In this document: piece by piece, positions 43,573 through 55,800 of the stretch
Layout of the letters: the number at the start of each line of letters is the position of its first letter
How positions within the stretch are numbered: the first letter of the stretch is position 1
NCBI GenBank assembly: GCA_036365455.1
Contig: JAWQUS010000030.1
Span: 7,192,001-7,256,000 of the forward strand
DNA length: 64,000 nt
Origin: Macrosoma leucophasiata
Taxonomy: Eukaryota > Arthropoda > Insecta > Lepidoptera > Hedylidae
Direction of reading: 5' to 3'
Notes under the pieces: generated by a model
Told to the model about the DNA's origin: nothing
Seen by the model: the letters and a program-made list of their open reading frames with translations, nothing else
Database searches by the model: none
Translations under genes and position numbers: made by a program

Positions 43573-46500
43573 GTTTGTTTTTTTTTTGTTTGCTTTTGCT
43601 TGTATTCATTAATGCTATTTTCATCTTTCTTAATACTATTATTATTTTCGTTCGTTACTTATACCTACAGGGTAACAGTTAAGTGGTTAATTTCCTATGG
43701 CAGAGCGATTTACCTTCAGTAGTATTGTCAAAACATAAGTTGTACCTTTATTTGTTTTCAAATCATGTAAATAATATTATTAATAGATTTCAAAAAGTGA
43801 AATAAATTCACTTAATCTAACGTTATTAGGTACTAGACTAGCATATGTACACCATCGTCACACCGTGGACACTTCGCCAAAATGCCATACAAACGCTTAA
43901 TTTGGTATCTTTAGTTTGGTGCTTGTAAACTAGCTAGTTAGGGTTAGGCTAGTTTTTGGGCAATTTCCTGCTGCAATTATATAGCCAGCGATTTATTTGG
44001 AGAACCAACAACAACACATGACATTTAACAAAATTAAAGGAATCGCCATTTTAGCGAGTGAGTGCGTGAGTACGAGAGTGCGATTACGAGTGCGAGTGCG
44101 TGTGCGACTACGAGTGCGAGTGCGTGTGCGAGTGCGAGTGCGTGTGCGTGTGCGTGTGCGTGTGCGTGTGCGTGTGCGTGTGCGTGTGCGTGTGCGTGTG
44201 CGTGTGCGTGAGCGTGTGCGTGTGCGTGTGCGTGTGCGTGTGCGTATGCGTGTGCGTGTGCGTGTGCGTGAGCGTGTGCGTGTGCGTGTGCGTATGCGTG
44301 TGCGTATGCGTGTGCGTGTGCGTGTGCGTGTGCGTGTGCGTCTGCGTGTGCGTGTGCGTGTGCGTGTGCGTGTGCGTGTACGTGTGCGTGTGCGTGTGCG
44401 TGTGCGTGTGCGTGTGCGTGTGCGTGTGCGTGTGCGTGTGCGTGTGCGTGTGCGTGTGCGTGTGTGTGTGCGTGTGCGTGTGCGTGTAGAAGAGTAAGAA
44501 TTCTTTATTTTTTGTCAGCCTCCTGTCTTGCTACTTTCAGACAGAACTAATTACAGACATAACGCATTTTTATTAGAACAATTGACAAATTAAATAAACT
44601 CGCTGACCAGCATGAACTGGATTTATTAAATTCTAAACCTTATATATTTAAATACCTTTTAGCTAATAGATGGTTTGATGGTTCTGTAACCGATAGTTGA
44701 ATCATTCATTTCAACTGTGTAATTCTATGTGTCATTTATTCTGCTTGCAATGTTATTTTTTGACTTCTGTTATCTGGCGTATGTAAATACTTGTGATTAT
44801 ATACATAACATATTTGTCTATAGGTACTAACATAACCTTAATTTTTAAGCTATTGTTATTCCTGTTCAGAACAAAAGGTGTTAGTAGATATATTAATGCG
44901 GAAACATATTAATGGTTGTTAGTTTTTAAGAAGTTTTTTACATGGTTATGTCAATTGTTTGTTTTCTTTAAAAAAATAAAAAATAAAATATCAGAATCAG
45001 AATCAGAATCAGAAACTCATTTATTCATTTAGGGTGACAGGCACCTCTCATGACACGTCAAACACAAACAAAATAAATTAAAGTGAATAACAAATGATAT
45101 ACATGTCAAACAAGATAAAAATATGAAAAGTCAAAAATATCACTAACATAAAACTAAAATAAACTAATGTAAAAAGTATATCAGTAGAATGTCTCATTTC
45201 CCCTTTACAAACCTATAACAAAGAGTAAAAAGAAAAGAAAAAGAGTCATTCTTTGTCAAAAAATAAAACAAATATCTGGTGTAGATGCTGAAGGTATCGA
45301 ACAGTGACGCGAGCAACAGTGCGGTGTGGATGGATGCGTCTATCCACTCCCGAGAATGGATCAGCACAGCAGTGGTTACGTATATAGCGGACACCATTGT
45401 AAGGAACTTCCAGAACTTTTCCACTGCGATCACCAATAAAGACTGGTTTGAAAGTAGTACTTTTTTTAAGTAATGGAAGTGGCAAACAAGCATTCAGTTC
45501 ACATTGATGTTAAGTGATGACTGCAGCCTATAGACACTTACACAAAGACCAAGGTCAAAATGTAGATGCGTTACCAGCCCTGAGTCCTAAGGTGTTATGT
45601 TTCTGTGCCGGAAATAACAGGGCCGTACATTACCACCTGACCGGAACACGATAGGTCTGAACACTACCATTTAGCGGCCCATTTATATTAGGTTATGCGA
45701 TGGTGCCTACGCCCGCGAGCTCCGTCACTGGAGCTCTACCACCAATAAGACAATCAAATTAAAATATGCCTTACAGATTTGCCTGTTAGAAAATGAATAA
45801 TGGATTTTAGTTTTGTCGATTTCTTATCTATTTTAAAAATCGTTTGTCTTGACTCTCCTTAAATCGCAACAGTACAGGGTCCAGACAGCAAAAGCTTAAA
45901 TTAATTTTATGGCGTTATATAATTCTTTTAGTAAAAAAATTCCCAATTGTTTAACACAGATGAAAAATAAAAATATCGTGACACTTACCAGGCATATAGT
46001 TCCCGTACTAAATCCAGACGGTTACGAGTACACGCACACAAAAGATCGCATGTGGAGAAAGAATCGGGCTGTTTATGGGGAGGAATGTGTCGGAGTGGAC
46101 CTAAACAGGAATTTCAGGTCATCGTTTATTCAACTTGATTTCAATTTCGTTGTGAAATCTTGATAGGTATGTCGTTTTATCTTGATATGGACCGCGATTC
46201 TGTTTTTTCTTCATGCGTCGTCTTAGTAAAAGGAGAAAAATAATACGTCTTTCACGGTCCATATCAAGTCAGGCCTGACAATACTAAACCTCCGTGACAT
46301 AATAATAAAATTTAATTAACAATTGTAGCTATGGCTGGGGACATAACGCCGACGAGGGTTCATCGGACGATCCCAACAACGTATTTTACAGAGGACCAGC
46401 GCCATTCTCAGAACCAGAAACGGTGGCTGTGAGAGTAAGTGTATGATGGAATCATGTCTCATTTATAAACCAGCTTAAATAACTCAACAGCCGCAATATG

Positions 46501-48744
46501 CTAACCCCTTAACCGTGAAAAAAAACCGCTAGTGCATGAGTTTCCTAGACTCATAAAAAATCACACGTTTAGATTTCCTCCTAAATAATATAATAATTTC
46601 CCGCTTTCCCAACTGAGCTGCCGAAGTCCACACCTGACTGTCGCATATTTCCTTCAGTTAGGTTCAGTCCTTCATAGTTAGGCAACCAAATACAACAAAC
46701 TTTGAAGTTGATCTTGGTTTTTTTTTTTCAGGATACAATATTAGGATCATCGACGCCTTTCAAAGTGTTTCTCTCGTTCCACAGCTACTTTGAATTGATC
46801 ATTTTCCCGTGGGGTCACAAGGCGGACCCCTGTCCAGACTACCTTAATTTGTTAGAAGGAGGCGCGAAAATGGCAAGGGTAACATGTCCACGTAAGAACA
46901 CTGGTAGACGTGCTATACAAATAAACCAATATGATACCTCTGTCTGATGGTAGGAATCGGCGTGCATGTGTGAAGAGAATGATGAAAGTAGACGAGGCAC
47001 GAGAGGTTTGTCAGAACCGGGATATCTGGCGCTCTACACTCTCTGCCTGCCCCGTTAGGGACCTGGCGTGAAGATACATACAATATGATACCCATCTATT
47101 TAATGACATATTTCACATCAATACCGATAGATATTACAGATGTGAGCCCATATCTGTTATATCTACGCTCGTGTATTGGAATCCCTTATCCTTTGATGAA
47201 ATTTCATGTATGATGATTACTGATGATAATACTTACAATCAATATGGAGCCCCTTACTTTCTACAACGAGGCTGCAGAACTTACGCCTATATACTCGTAT
47301 GTATCTGCACGCCAAGTCCTACCCTATGGTAGGCAAAAAGTGTGGAGTGCCATAATACCGGTCCTGATGCACCTACTGTGCTTCTTCTACATTCTTCTAG
47401 ATCTTACGCCTCAGGGTTAGTTAGGGTCATACCTCACTAGACCCACCCAGCACCCGACCAGAGCCCGACCGCCTCGAGCGGTCTGCGCTCATTACGTCCA
47501 AGCGCGGACGGCAAGTGGATCACTCGGTAACCACTAGCTTGTCATGCGTTGATTTTGCATTTTGCATTGCCAACGCGCTGTTCCCAAGTGGACCGCGCGC
47601 TGTCCGCGAGTGGTAAACAAGTAACATCGCGTCGTTCACCCGTCGACAACGAGTGGACGCCGTAAAACGAGGCAGTGCTGGTCGGGTGACGGGTGGCTGT
47701 ATTGAGCTATGACCCTAACGCATCAGCATTATTCAGAGACACATTACAACCAATAAAAAAACAAGTTGGTTTGACACCTAATTTTTTTGTCACCAAGGTG
47801 GCAAACAAGTAGGTATAGTTCACATGGATGTTAAGTGATGACTGCAGCCTATAGACATCTACACAAAAATCTGAGATCAAGATGCAGATGTGTTGCCACC
47901 CCAAGACCTAAGTTATTACGTCATTACGTTTATATTAAAATTGTTTTTTTTTGTCAGACGTGTTTAACAAGCATATGCTATAAGCTATGTATGCTTGTTT
48001 GACACGTCATTGAAAAAAAAAGATATTTCACTGCTGATGTATTATGATCCTGCGATCTAAATTGTAATGCCTCTGAGCCGGAAAAGTAGGAACCGGAACA
48101 CGATAGCGCTGAACACTACCATTTAGCGCCAAGTAGAATATGTAATGCCTCCGCTCCAATCCACCAATAAATTTACTGGTACGCTAAATGGTAGCAGTGT
48201 TCAGCACAATCGAGTTTGGGTAATGTGCGACCCTGTAATTGCCGGCACAGAGGCATAATACCTGAGGTCTCAGGAGTGGCAATGCATCTACATTGAAATC
48301 TCTAGTTTCATGTGGATGGTTATAGGCTACACTACTAACCCTCAATGTAAAGTGCACAATTTTTGACACGTCAAACCATAAAAAAAATTAAGGAAAAGTC
48401 CTATCGTATACAATGTTTTTAATTTCTAAAGTCCTATGAATCAATTGTACCAATTAGTTATATATTCATTTTCATTTCAGGCTATTTACGACAACAGTGG
48501 TATCATATACAAAGTGGGTAACACAAAAGATCTCACGTACTACGCGTGCGGTACTAGCATTGATTGGAGCTATGCTATAGCAAAGATTCCATTCTCCTAC
48601 ATGATTGAATTGAGGAGTAAGAAGTATAAGTTCAAGTTACCCAAAGATCAAATAGCTGAGACTTGCGTTGAAAATTGGGAAGGTGTGAAAAGTTTGATGG
48701 AATTTGTGGATGAGCCACGAAATAGTGAGGAGAACTTAAAGTGA
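43439..48744 (+). CDS. M14 metallocarboxypeptidase (carboxypeptidase A-like), gene A, 5'-incomplete model
   Basis: A secreted zinc exopeptidase that removes C-terminal residues, probably digestive in an insect gut. Exons: 43439-43572, 45285-45445, 45992-46117, 46329-46434, 46732-46878, 48481-48744. All junctions are AG/GT with consistent phases, giving about 311 residues of catalytic domain, the family's usual size. Zinc ligands: HSRE and the His of FHSY. Substrate-binding Arg in MWRKNR and VDLNRNF. Tyr248 and Ile255 equivalents in YACGTSIDWSY, Glu270 in MIELRSK. Ile at the specificity position predicts a preference for hydrophobic C-termini. The signal peptide and propeptide are not in this model. 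Oddities: weaker splice donors than gene B (GTTTGA, GTCATC) and loss of the cysteine pair that gene B keeps after LNRNF. Poly-A signals follow the stop. Expression is unproven. Confidence 0.88.
44050..44490 (+). repeat. (TGTGCG)n microsatellite in gene A intron
   Basis: About 430 bp of the GTGCGT hexamer with rare single-base variants. It opens artificial frames (RVRVRV, CVCVCV). It lies between exons A1 and A2. Such alternating purine-pyrimidine sequence is prone to Z-DNA and slippage (established knowledge). Confidence 0.95.
44985..45200 (-). mobile_element. LINE 3'-end fragment (reverse)
   Basis: Starts with (ATCAGA)n, the reverse of a TTCTGA-repeat tail, followed by AT-rich 3'UTR-like sequence (TGACAGGCACCTCTCATGACA). 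A shorter relative is at 25025-25135. Confidence 0.55.
45285..45445 (+). CDS. Gene A exon A2 (zinc-binding HSREW)
   Basis: 161 bp, identical in length to gene B exon B2. Carries VWMDASIHSREWIS with the first two zinc ligands (His, Glu) and the Arg of the S2 subsite. The donor CTG/GTTTGA is weak. A family A element begins about 18 bp downstream. Confidence 0.9.
45464..45748 (-). mobile_element. Family A element inside gene A
   Basis: Near full-length copy in reverse orientation, starting within 20 bp of exon A2's splice donor. Confidence 0.9.
45992..46117 (+). CDS. Gene A exon A3 (NPDGY / LNRNF)
   Basis: 126 bp. Encodes HIVPVLNPDGYEYTHT, DRMWRKNR (Arg127 equivalent) and VGVDLNRNF (Asn144-Arg145 equivalents). 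Acceptor CTTACCAG chosen so that the split Trp codon is completed, as in gene B. Donor CAG/GTCATC. Confidence 0.9.
46329..46434 (+). CDS. Gene A exon A4
   Basis: 106 bp. Encodes SYGWGHNADEGSSDD, YRGPAPFSEPETVAVR. Donor AGA/GTAAGT is strong. The two cysteines that gene B has in this exon are replaced. Confidence 0.9.
46732..46878 (+). CDS. Gene A exon A5 (third zinc ligand)
   Basis: 147 bp after a long T tract. FLSFHSYFELI holds the third zinc ligand (His196 equivalent), followed by FPWGHKADPCPDY. Donor AGG/GTAACA. Confidence 0.9.
46939..47080 (+). mobile_element. Truncated LINE 3' end in gene A intron
   Basis: 142 bp matching the 3' end of the LINE at 16.1 kb (GATGAAAGTAGACGAGGCAC, GGACCTGGCGTGAAGATACA). 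A perfect 12-bp duplication CAATATGATACC (46927-46938 and 47081-47092) flanks it. Confidence 0.85.
47420..47719. mobile_element. MITE with GTTAGGGTCAT ends in gene A intron
   Basis: 300 bp with terminal inverted repeats of about 43 bp (GTTAGGGTCATACCTCA on the left, inverted TGAGCTATGACCCTAAC on the right) and a GC-rich centre with short palindromes. Confidence 0.75.
47785..48385. mobile_element. Family A remnants, opposed
   Basis: A minus-strand copy (47785-47930 and 48062-48180, split by a short palindrome at 47955-48020) meets a plus-strand copy (48178-48385) head to head. Both are diverged. Confidence 0.6.
48481..48744 (+). CDS. Gene A exon A6 (Tyr248, Ile255, Glu270), stop
   Basis: Acceptor TTCATTTCAG. 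Encodes YYACGTSIDWSY and the catalytic Glu in MIELRSKKYKF, then a C-terminal tail and TGA. The tail after the last helix is acidic and five codons shorter than in gene B. Confidence 0.9.
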   Translation, partial: AIYDNSGIIYKVGNTKDLTYYACGTSIDWSYAIAKIPFSYMIELRSKKYKFKLPKDQIAETCVENWEGVKSLMEFVDEPRNSEENLK

Positions 48745-48830
48745 ATATAGTGATTAGTAAACACGATTTTTTATAAAGGCGGTATCAACTGCATTTCTAT
48801 TAATACGATCTATCCAATAACCGCTTGAGC

Positions 48831-48846
48831 AATAAATAATAAATAT
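48831..48846 (+). terminator. Poly-A signals of gene A
   Basis: Overlapping AATAAA hexamers (AATAAATAATAAAT) about 90 bp after the TGA. Confidence 0.6.
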
Positions 48847-48879
48847 TTGTGGAGCCCCAAATCCTATCCTTGCAAACTT

Positions 48880-49095
48880 CCCGTGATTCTTCCCTTATTG
48901 GTTCTGAAACTCATCAAATCATCCCATGGCATCGCACAGGAACCCTTTTTGGGATAAAAACTATCCTATATGTTAATCCAAGTTACCCTCTATGTGTGTG
49001 CAAAATTTCATGAAAATTGGTTCAGCCGTTTTTGCGTAGTAACAAACAAACAAACATACAAACTTTCGCATTTATAATATTAGTAGGAGTAGGAT
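48880..49095 (-). mobile_element. Helitron 5'-end fragment (reverse)
   Basis: CAAAATTTCATGAAAATTGG, TTCAGCCGTTTTTGCGTAG and CGCATTTATAATATTAGTA are the reverse of the usual lepidopteran Helitron start TCC-TACTAATATTATAAATGCG. Confidence 0.5.
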
Positions 49096-49548
49096 TCTTG
49101 CTCGCCGATTTCAATGATTTGTAAAAATTTCCGACAATGTCTTGTATTGGTCTAAGTAGATTATTTAACTTGAAATCCATTCTACATCTCCAAACTATCG
49201 AACCATGCCTAACTAAAAGTCTTAATTATTTAACGTATTCAGTAACAATTTCCCTGTCAGTCCAAGTTTCACATTGTCTAGAGTTACTAAGCTTCGGTTA
49301 TATACATTTGTGAGCTTTAAACCGGAATTACATAAACTGAAATCACTAACAACATAAAAAAACAATAATAACACATGATTGAACAACCCCCGTTTATGTA
49401 ATTCCAGTTTAAAGCTCGCAAGTGTATATCATGAAAATTCTTGTACTCATTCTTGTACTTATTCTTGTACCTAATTTAATTATGCATGTACAGCGTACAT
49501 AATTATTTTATCTCACTGGAATCAAAACTTCGATAAAATTATGCTTAT

Positions 49549-49554
49549 TTTATT
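49549..49554 (-). terminator. Poly-A signal of gene B
   Basis: AATAAA on the minus strand, 42 bp beyond the TAA stop. Confidence 0.6.
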
Positions 49555-49595
49555 GACTTTTCATTAAACATGATCAAAACAATAGTATCACAATA

Positions 49596-49874
49596 TTATC
49601 GATTTTGTTTAGAAAGAACGGAACAATTCAAGCACTTTTTGCCGTCAACATAATTAACCAGTGCTTTCACGCCATTCAAAACTTCTTTGCAGCAATCTAG
49701 GATTTCTTCTTTTGGCAATAAAAATCTGTGTTCTTTGCTTCTCAACTCGACGAGGTAAGAGAAGGGAATATGCGCTGTGCCATAACTCCAATCTATACTA
49801 GTTCCTGTTGCGTAATACATAATGTCCTTGAAATTGCCAACTTTGTACATACGACCGTTTGTATCATATATGGC
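49596..49874 (-). CDS. Gene B exon B6 (terminal)
   Basis: Acceptor TATTTTAG. Encodes AIYDTNGRMYKVG, YYATGTSIDWSY, the catalytic Glu in LVELRSKEHRF, and a Cys-containing tail before TAA. Confidence 0.9.
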   Translation of the reverse strand, partial: AIYDTNGRMYKVGNFKDIMYYATGTSIDWSYGTAHIPFSYLVELRSKEHRFLLPKEEILDCCKEVLNGVKALVNYVDGKKCLNCSVLSKQNR

Positions 49875-52800
49875 CTAAAATAAAAATAAAATTTGTAAAT
49901 TTAAGTGATGAATCCTCCTATAATAACTATCGCAGAGGCAAACCGTCTTAGACTTAAGACTGGCAACGAATCAGCATTTAGATCTCCAATTTTTGTATGG
50001 ATGTCTAAAGGCTGCAATAGGCACTTACCGTCAATGTTAACTACATGCTTGTTTGCCACCATGATTAGACGTCCCGTTTTGAACGGGACAGTCCCGTTTT
50101 CATGCAGCCCGTCCCGGTGTCCCAGGAAAACATTTGGGGAGCGAAAATGTCCTGTTATCGATAATCTCAACAAAAATGTATAGATAACTAGCGTACCCGA
50201 CTGAAGTTGTCCTGTACTCGTCAATCCGAAATTATAATATTTTTTGAATAATTTATAATAATCTCAAGGCAATCGATAGCGATACCCGTTATAGCTGGGG
50301 GCTTGTAAGTAAGCCTCTTCCCCCCCTGGTTCCTTAAAGGTTAATTTTGAGAACGTCCCGTTTTGAGTGACGATAAAAATGGTCATGTTAACTACGTTAT
50401 AAAACATTAAAAATCGCTTCCGTTCGGTATTTTGGCAGTACAACTGTTTTAAGATAACTAGGTAGCTAAGATGGTATTATTCAGACGCGCCTTGATAGTG
50501 ACCGACTTACTGAGTAATTTCGAATGCAATTTAGATCTTTAGAAGTGAATAATGCTTTTATAAATAAATCTAATCTAGAAATTACTATCCATTCTGAAGC
50601 AGACCCTATAGATGTCTCTGCGATAAGGTAGCAGGGCAGAACAATGTCTGCCGGTTTCAATTGAGGATTCCAACCCGAAACTCACTTATGTTTAAGTGAG
50701 TTTCGGGTTTTAATCCTCAATGATTTCTTAACGGGTTTAAATTCCTGGGCCGATTGTTCGACTGCGTGGTTAATGCTGCAGTAAATATTGATTTGTGAAA
50801 GTCTCGTTAAGAGCTTACTATAGAAATGATCCTATGAAGTAAGGTCTTTTTAGAAGCGCGCATGGCCCAGCGGCTGGTGTAGATCGTAAGCGATCTGCTC
50901 GGTTAAGCACTACTGGCGCGGTCGGGTAGTGTGATGGGTGACCGCTAGTGGAAAATTAAATGCGCGTTTCCGTGCTTCGGAGGGCACGTTAAGCCGTCGG
51001 TCCCGGTTGCTATCCATGGATAGCAGTCGTTAAACCTTGTCGGAGGCCTTATGGGCGGTTTGAAAACATCCGACAGTGGGTTGGCCACTAACCCACCCAC
51101 CTCCACCAATCTGCATTGGAGCAGCGTGGTGGAGTAAGCTCTAGGCCTCCCCCTAAAAAGGGGAGAGACTCGTGCCCAGCAGTTATAATGGGTTGCCATT
51201 ATTATTATTATATTATTAAATATTGATTTACCTTTGCGATGATAGTTCCACCTTCAAGTAGAGTGACATAATCAGGACAAGGCTCGGAAGTATAACACCA
51301 AGGGAAAGATATTACTTCGCTGTACGAGTGGAACGTCAGAAATATCTTGAATGGTGTATCTGAATATAAAATCAAGTCCTGTAAATATTTAAAACACCTA
51401 TAGTATTATCCTCATATTATTTATACATGAAAAATGCATGATAATTTTGAAAAGAACTCGAATTATAATTGTTTTATATTATTTCGCATTAACACATGCT
51501 TGTCAAATATATATTTCTTTAAATAAAATATATTTCACAAGCATGTGTTAATGCGAAATAATATAAAACAATTATTAAGGGTAAAAGCGACTTCTTTACG
51601 ATATTCAATAAACTGCAAAGTCTATTATATCGGTTGCCTAACTAGCATAGTTGGCAATAGATGGCGCTGCTGCTACCATAAAGCAATGTAATAAATGTGA
51701 AGGAAAGATTTGACAAATCGGGCAGGACTTCAGTAGCTCAATTGGAAGAGCGGCTGGACTAGATTCCCAGTAGGTCGCGAGTCTCGCCTGAAGTCAATTT
51801 TTTCTTTCCATTTTTCTTTAAATAAAACTCGAATTATGTTTTATGTACCATCTAACTTGCTTTTGTCAGTGAAGGCATAGTTTTACAATAGTAAAACTAT
51901 GGTAAAGGTTTGTATACCTATGTATTCGGTGTGTTTAAATACTCAGTTCAGAAAAAAAAATACCTCAGAAGCATTAAGATAAATTATTTCATTTTACCTT
52001 AACGGCAGTGGATTCTGGTTCCGAAAATGGTTTGATACCACGATAGTTGTTGTGACATGGATCTCCCGAAGAACATTCTGGTCCATTACGACCCCAGTAA
52101 TACCTGTTAAAATACACACATAAAATTAATTTGAAATTGAATTTATGAATTGAAAGAACTGTCATTAAAGTAGTATCACAGTTGTTGTTTGTTTTATGGG
52201 CGCAGTGACCCAAAATGAGTCTTGGCCTCCGATACAAGAATGCGCCATTTTTGCCTGTTCTGCGCTGCCTCCCGCCAGTCTTCAACCTGAAGGTCACGGA
52301 GATCTTTCAGCGCCTCATCACTCCAGCGATACCTGGGCCGACCAACTGGACGTCGGCCACTAGGTCGCCCCAAGTATGCAAGTTTTACTGCTCGATCCTC
52401 CCCCATTCTCTCAAGGTGGCCAAGCCAGCGAAGCCTCTGGGATTTTATTTGGCCGATGATATTTGGCTCTGCCACCAGATGTTCAATTTCTTTATTTTTC
52501 CTTTTCTTCCAGATTCCTCTTTCATCCCGAACAGCGCCTAGAATTTTCCTGAACACTTTCCTCTCGGTAACTAGTAATTTTTGCTCTTCTTTGTGAGTTA
52601 GTGTCCAGGTTTCACATCCATATATTAAAATAGGTCTTATGACTGTCTTGTAGATCTGAATTTTGGTGCGTCTACTGAGAAATCGGGAAGCCAATACCTT
52701 ATGTAGGGCTGCACTGCAACGGAGCGTGTTTTGGATTCGAATGTTTATTTCCTCCTCTCGCGTGTTTGAATCAGTCACAGTGCATCCAAGGTATTTAACC

Positions 52801-55800
52801 TTCTCCACTCCTTTGTACGGAAAGTCACCAACCATAAGGTCCTCTCTCGCTACTCTAATGTTCTTATAGCGTCGCATATGCAGGTATTCCGTCTTATCCC
52901 GATTAATCCTAAGGCCCAAACTTTTAGCCTCGGTTTCTAGAGTTTGAGCCGCTTGTGCTAGATGGTATTTATTTTCGCTTAGCAGAGCCAGGTCGTCAGC
53001 ATAACTCACCACTTTATGCTGTCTATTTAGCTGTACTCCGCCGTCGAGTGCTAGAACTTTTCTCATAGCGTGTTCAAGTGCTAAGTTGAACAGCATAGGT
53101 GAAAGAGCGTCTCCTTGTTTTAGTCCTGTGAGAATTTCAAATTGGTCTGTAAGTGCCCCTCCGACTCGTACTACGGCTCTACTCTTTTTTGTCGCGGCTT
53201 GTATCATTCTTACAAGTTTTTGTGGAATGTTGAAGTTTAATAGGATGTTGTACAATGCATTACGATCTATACTGTCATATGCCTTAGCGAAGTCCACGAA
53301 TAAGGAATGGATACTCTGTGCATATTCCCATTTCTTTTCCATCAGTTGCTTGAGCAGAAAGATCTGATCGATGGTGCTACGATTGCGTCGGAAACCACAC
53401 TGGTAATCACCAATTATGGCCTCAGCGTAAGGTTCAAGTCTCCTTAGCAGTACGTAGGAAAAAACTTTGTATGCGGTTGGGAACAAGGTAATCCCTCTAT
53501 AATTAGCACACTTTTTTCGAGGACCTTTCTTGTGGATAGGACATATTACACCCAAGTTCCACTTTATCGGTATTTGTTCTTTACTCCATATACCAGTTAG
53601 TAATTCATAAAGTTTTTTCTGTATAGGCTCACCTCCATATTTCCATAGTTCTCCGGGCAGATTATCAACACCCGGTGACTTGTGATTTTTTAGCCTCATT
53701 ATCGCTTCCTGTACTTCCTGGTAGGTGAGAGGCGGTATTTCCTCACTACTCTGGTCTGAATTTGGATGAGCGTCCTCTGGTGATGGAGTACAGTTAAGTA
53801 GTGTCTGGAAATAGTCCCGCCACATATTTTTTATTTTCCCTGGGTCCGTCACAAGATTGCCGTCATTGTACTCTAATAACTGTAAAGTTGGCTGATATCC
53901 TTTTTTAAGACTTCTGATCTCTTGATAAAATTGTCTACTCTTCCCTGTTTTATGTGAATGTTCCATGTTCCTGGCTATCGACTCCATATGCTTTCTTTTG
54001 TCGGTCTTAACTGCTTTTTTGGTTTTTAAGCGATGTCCTTCGTACTCTGCTTTCCATATATCCGCCTGTTCAGCCCTCATTTTAAGGATGCACCTTTCGT
54101 CGAACATTTTAATAGTGTCCTCCGTTAGCCACCCCCGACGCTTCTTGGGTTTTCTCTTTCCTAGGGTGTTAATTCCGACTTCTTTGATTACTTGTTGGAT
54201 ATTTTCCCAAGTCTCGTCAATATCATCATCTGTTTGTAGACCTTGAAATCTGTTTTGTAGTTCTATCTGAAACTCCTTACGTGGTTGCTCCTTTACTAGT
54301 TTAGCTACGTCTATTTCGTCCTCGCGCTTTATGCAGTTTCTTTTAACTGTTGTGATTTTAAATTTTAATTTGATCCCTATTAAGTAATGGTCGCTATCGC
54401 AGTCCGCTCCTCTGTAGGTTAGTATCACAGTATAAGTACATAAAGTTGTTTATCGCCTTTAAAGTTTTGCAATATGCCGCCTTCACACATAAAAACGCAA
54501 ATTCATTAAGGTTGTCACGTTTTTGTTTTTATTTACGTTGTTGGTGACGCGTCAGTTTACGTTGAACATATATAAAATCCTAAAAACATCACGCCTGTAA
54601 TCCCCGAAGGGGTAGGCAGAGGTAAATGCATACATGCAAACATCCTCGATTCGCCGGCCACGTTTTGGCCCATGTAACAGGCAGCGAGCCTGTTGACATC
54701 TCCGTGCAAATTACAAAACTTCGAGGTACTGGAAAGCCTCCAGAAGATGGAAAAATCTATCAAACTATAAATATCTCAACCTATCAACAGATTTCCCTGA
54801 AATGTTTCAATCTACCAACCTACCATTTTACCAGTCTTATCATCAATCTACTAGTATCCCAGTTGGGCGGTCTATCAGTACGCCAGAATTCTAACAATTA
54901 TAATGTAACGATCCTTATATGTATCCATACGTTTTTAACTCCATCCAATACAACCCGAATATCAAGCACATACAAACAAACAAAAAAAATATTCACAGTT
55001 TTTCTTTAAAGGTTTTTCTTTTTTTAAGTGAAGTAATATATGTATGCATGTACGTAAAGTGTAAAATATAACAGACATTATTAATAAATGAAAATTGGAA
55101 TAAAAATTAACAGTATAGTTAACATCAAATTTTTCAATATCTAACAGTATAGTTAACATCAAATTTTTCTTTCCAAAAGCTTAGTCTATGAAATTTTAAA
55201 TCTCGCACCCCTTATCGCTCAGTACCAAGTAGATGAGAGTTGTTGTATGGGCTACTTAGTACCGCCCCCTCCCGCCCGCGCCCCGCGCGCCCCGCACGAT
55301 TGCTCTGACATTACACGTTCGTTGGATGACTGTAGGTAATTAACACGTTCGTTTTCTTTAGACTGTGGTAGTATGGTGTTACTATAAACGGGTAATATTA
55401 AAGTAGTTAAGGCAGTTGCAACTTCGAGAAAGAAGTCAATCGCCGAATCGAACTCAGCTGGGCAGCGTTCGGGAAGCTACGATACATCTTGTCCAGTTTA
55501 CCGATCTTACTGTCTGAAGACGAAGGTCTTTGACCAGTGTGTGTTGCCAGTGATGACATATCGAAGTAAAACGTGGTTGCTCACTATGGCTCTAATAAGC
55601 TTTGGTCGCTATTTCACTACGAGATTCGTATGAGAAGCTGACATTGCCCACCGTATAGCGAAATTCAAGTGGCAGTAGGCAGGTCACATATCACGAAGAA
55701 CCGAAAGCCGTTGGGCAGATGAGTTCTCGAGTGGCGACCGTGTACCGGAAGACAAAGCGCAGGCAGACCCTCCATGAGATGGACTGACAACCTGGTGAAG

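Noticed and set aside
43997..44497. RV-repeat and CV-repeat open frames
   Set aside because: Pure translation of the (TGTGCG)n microsatellite.
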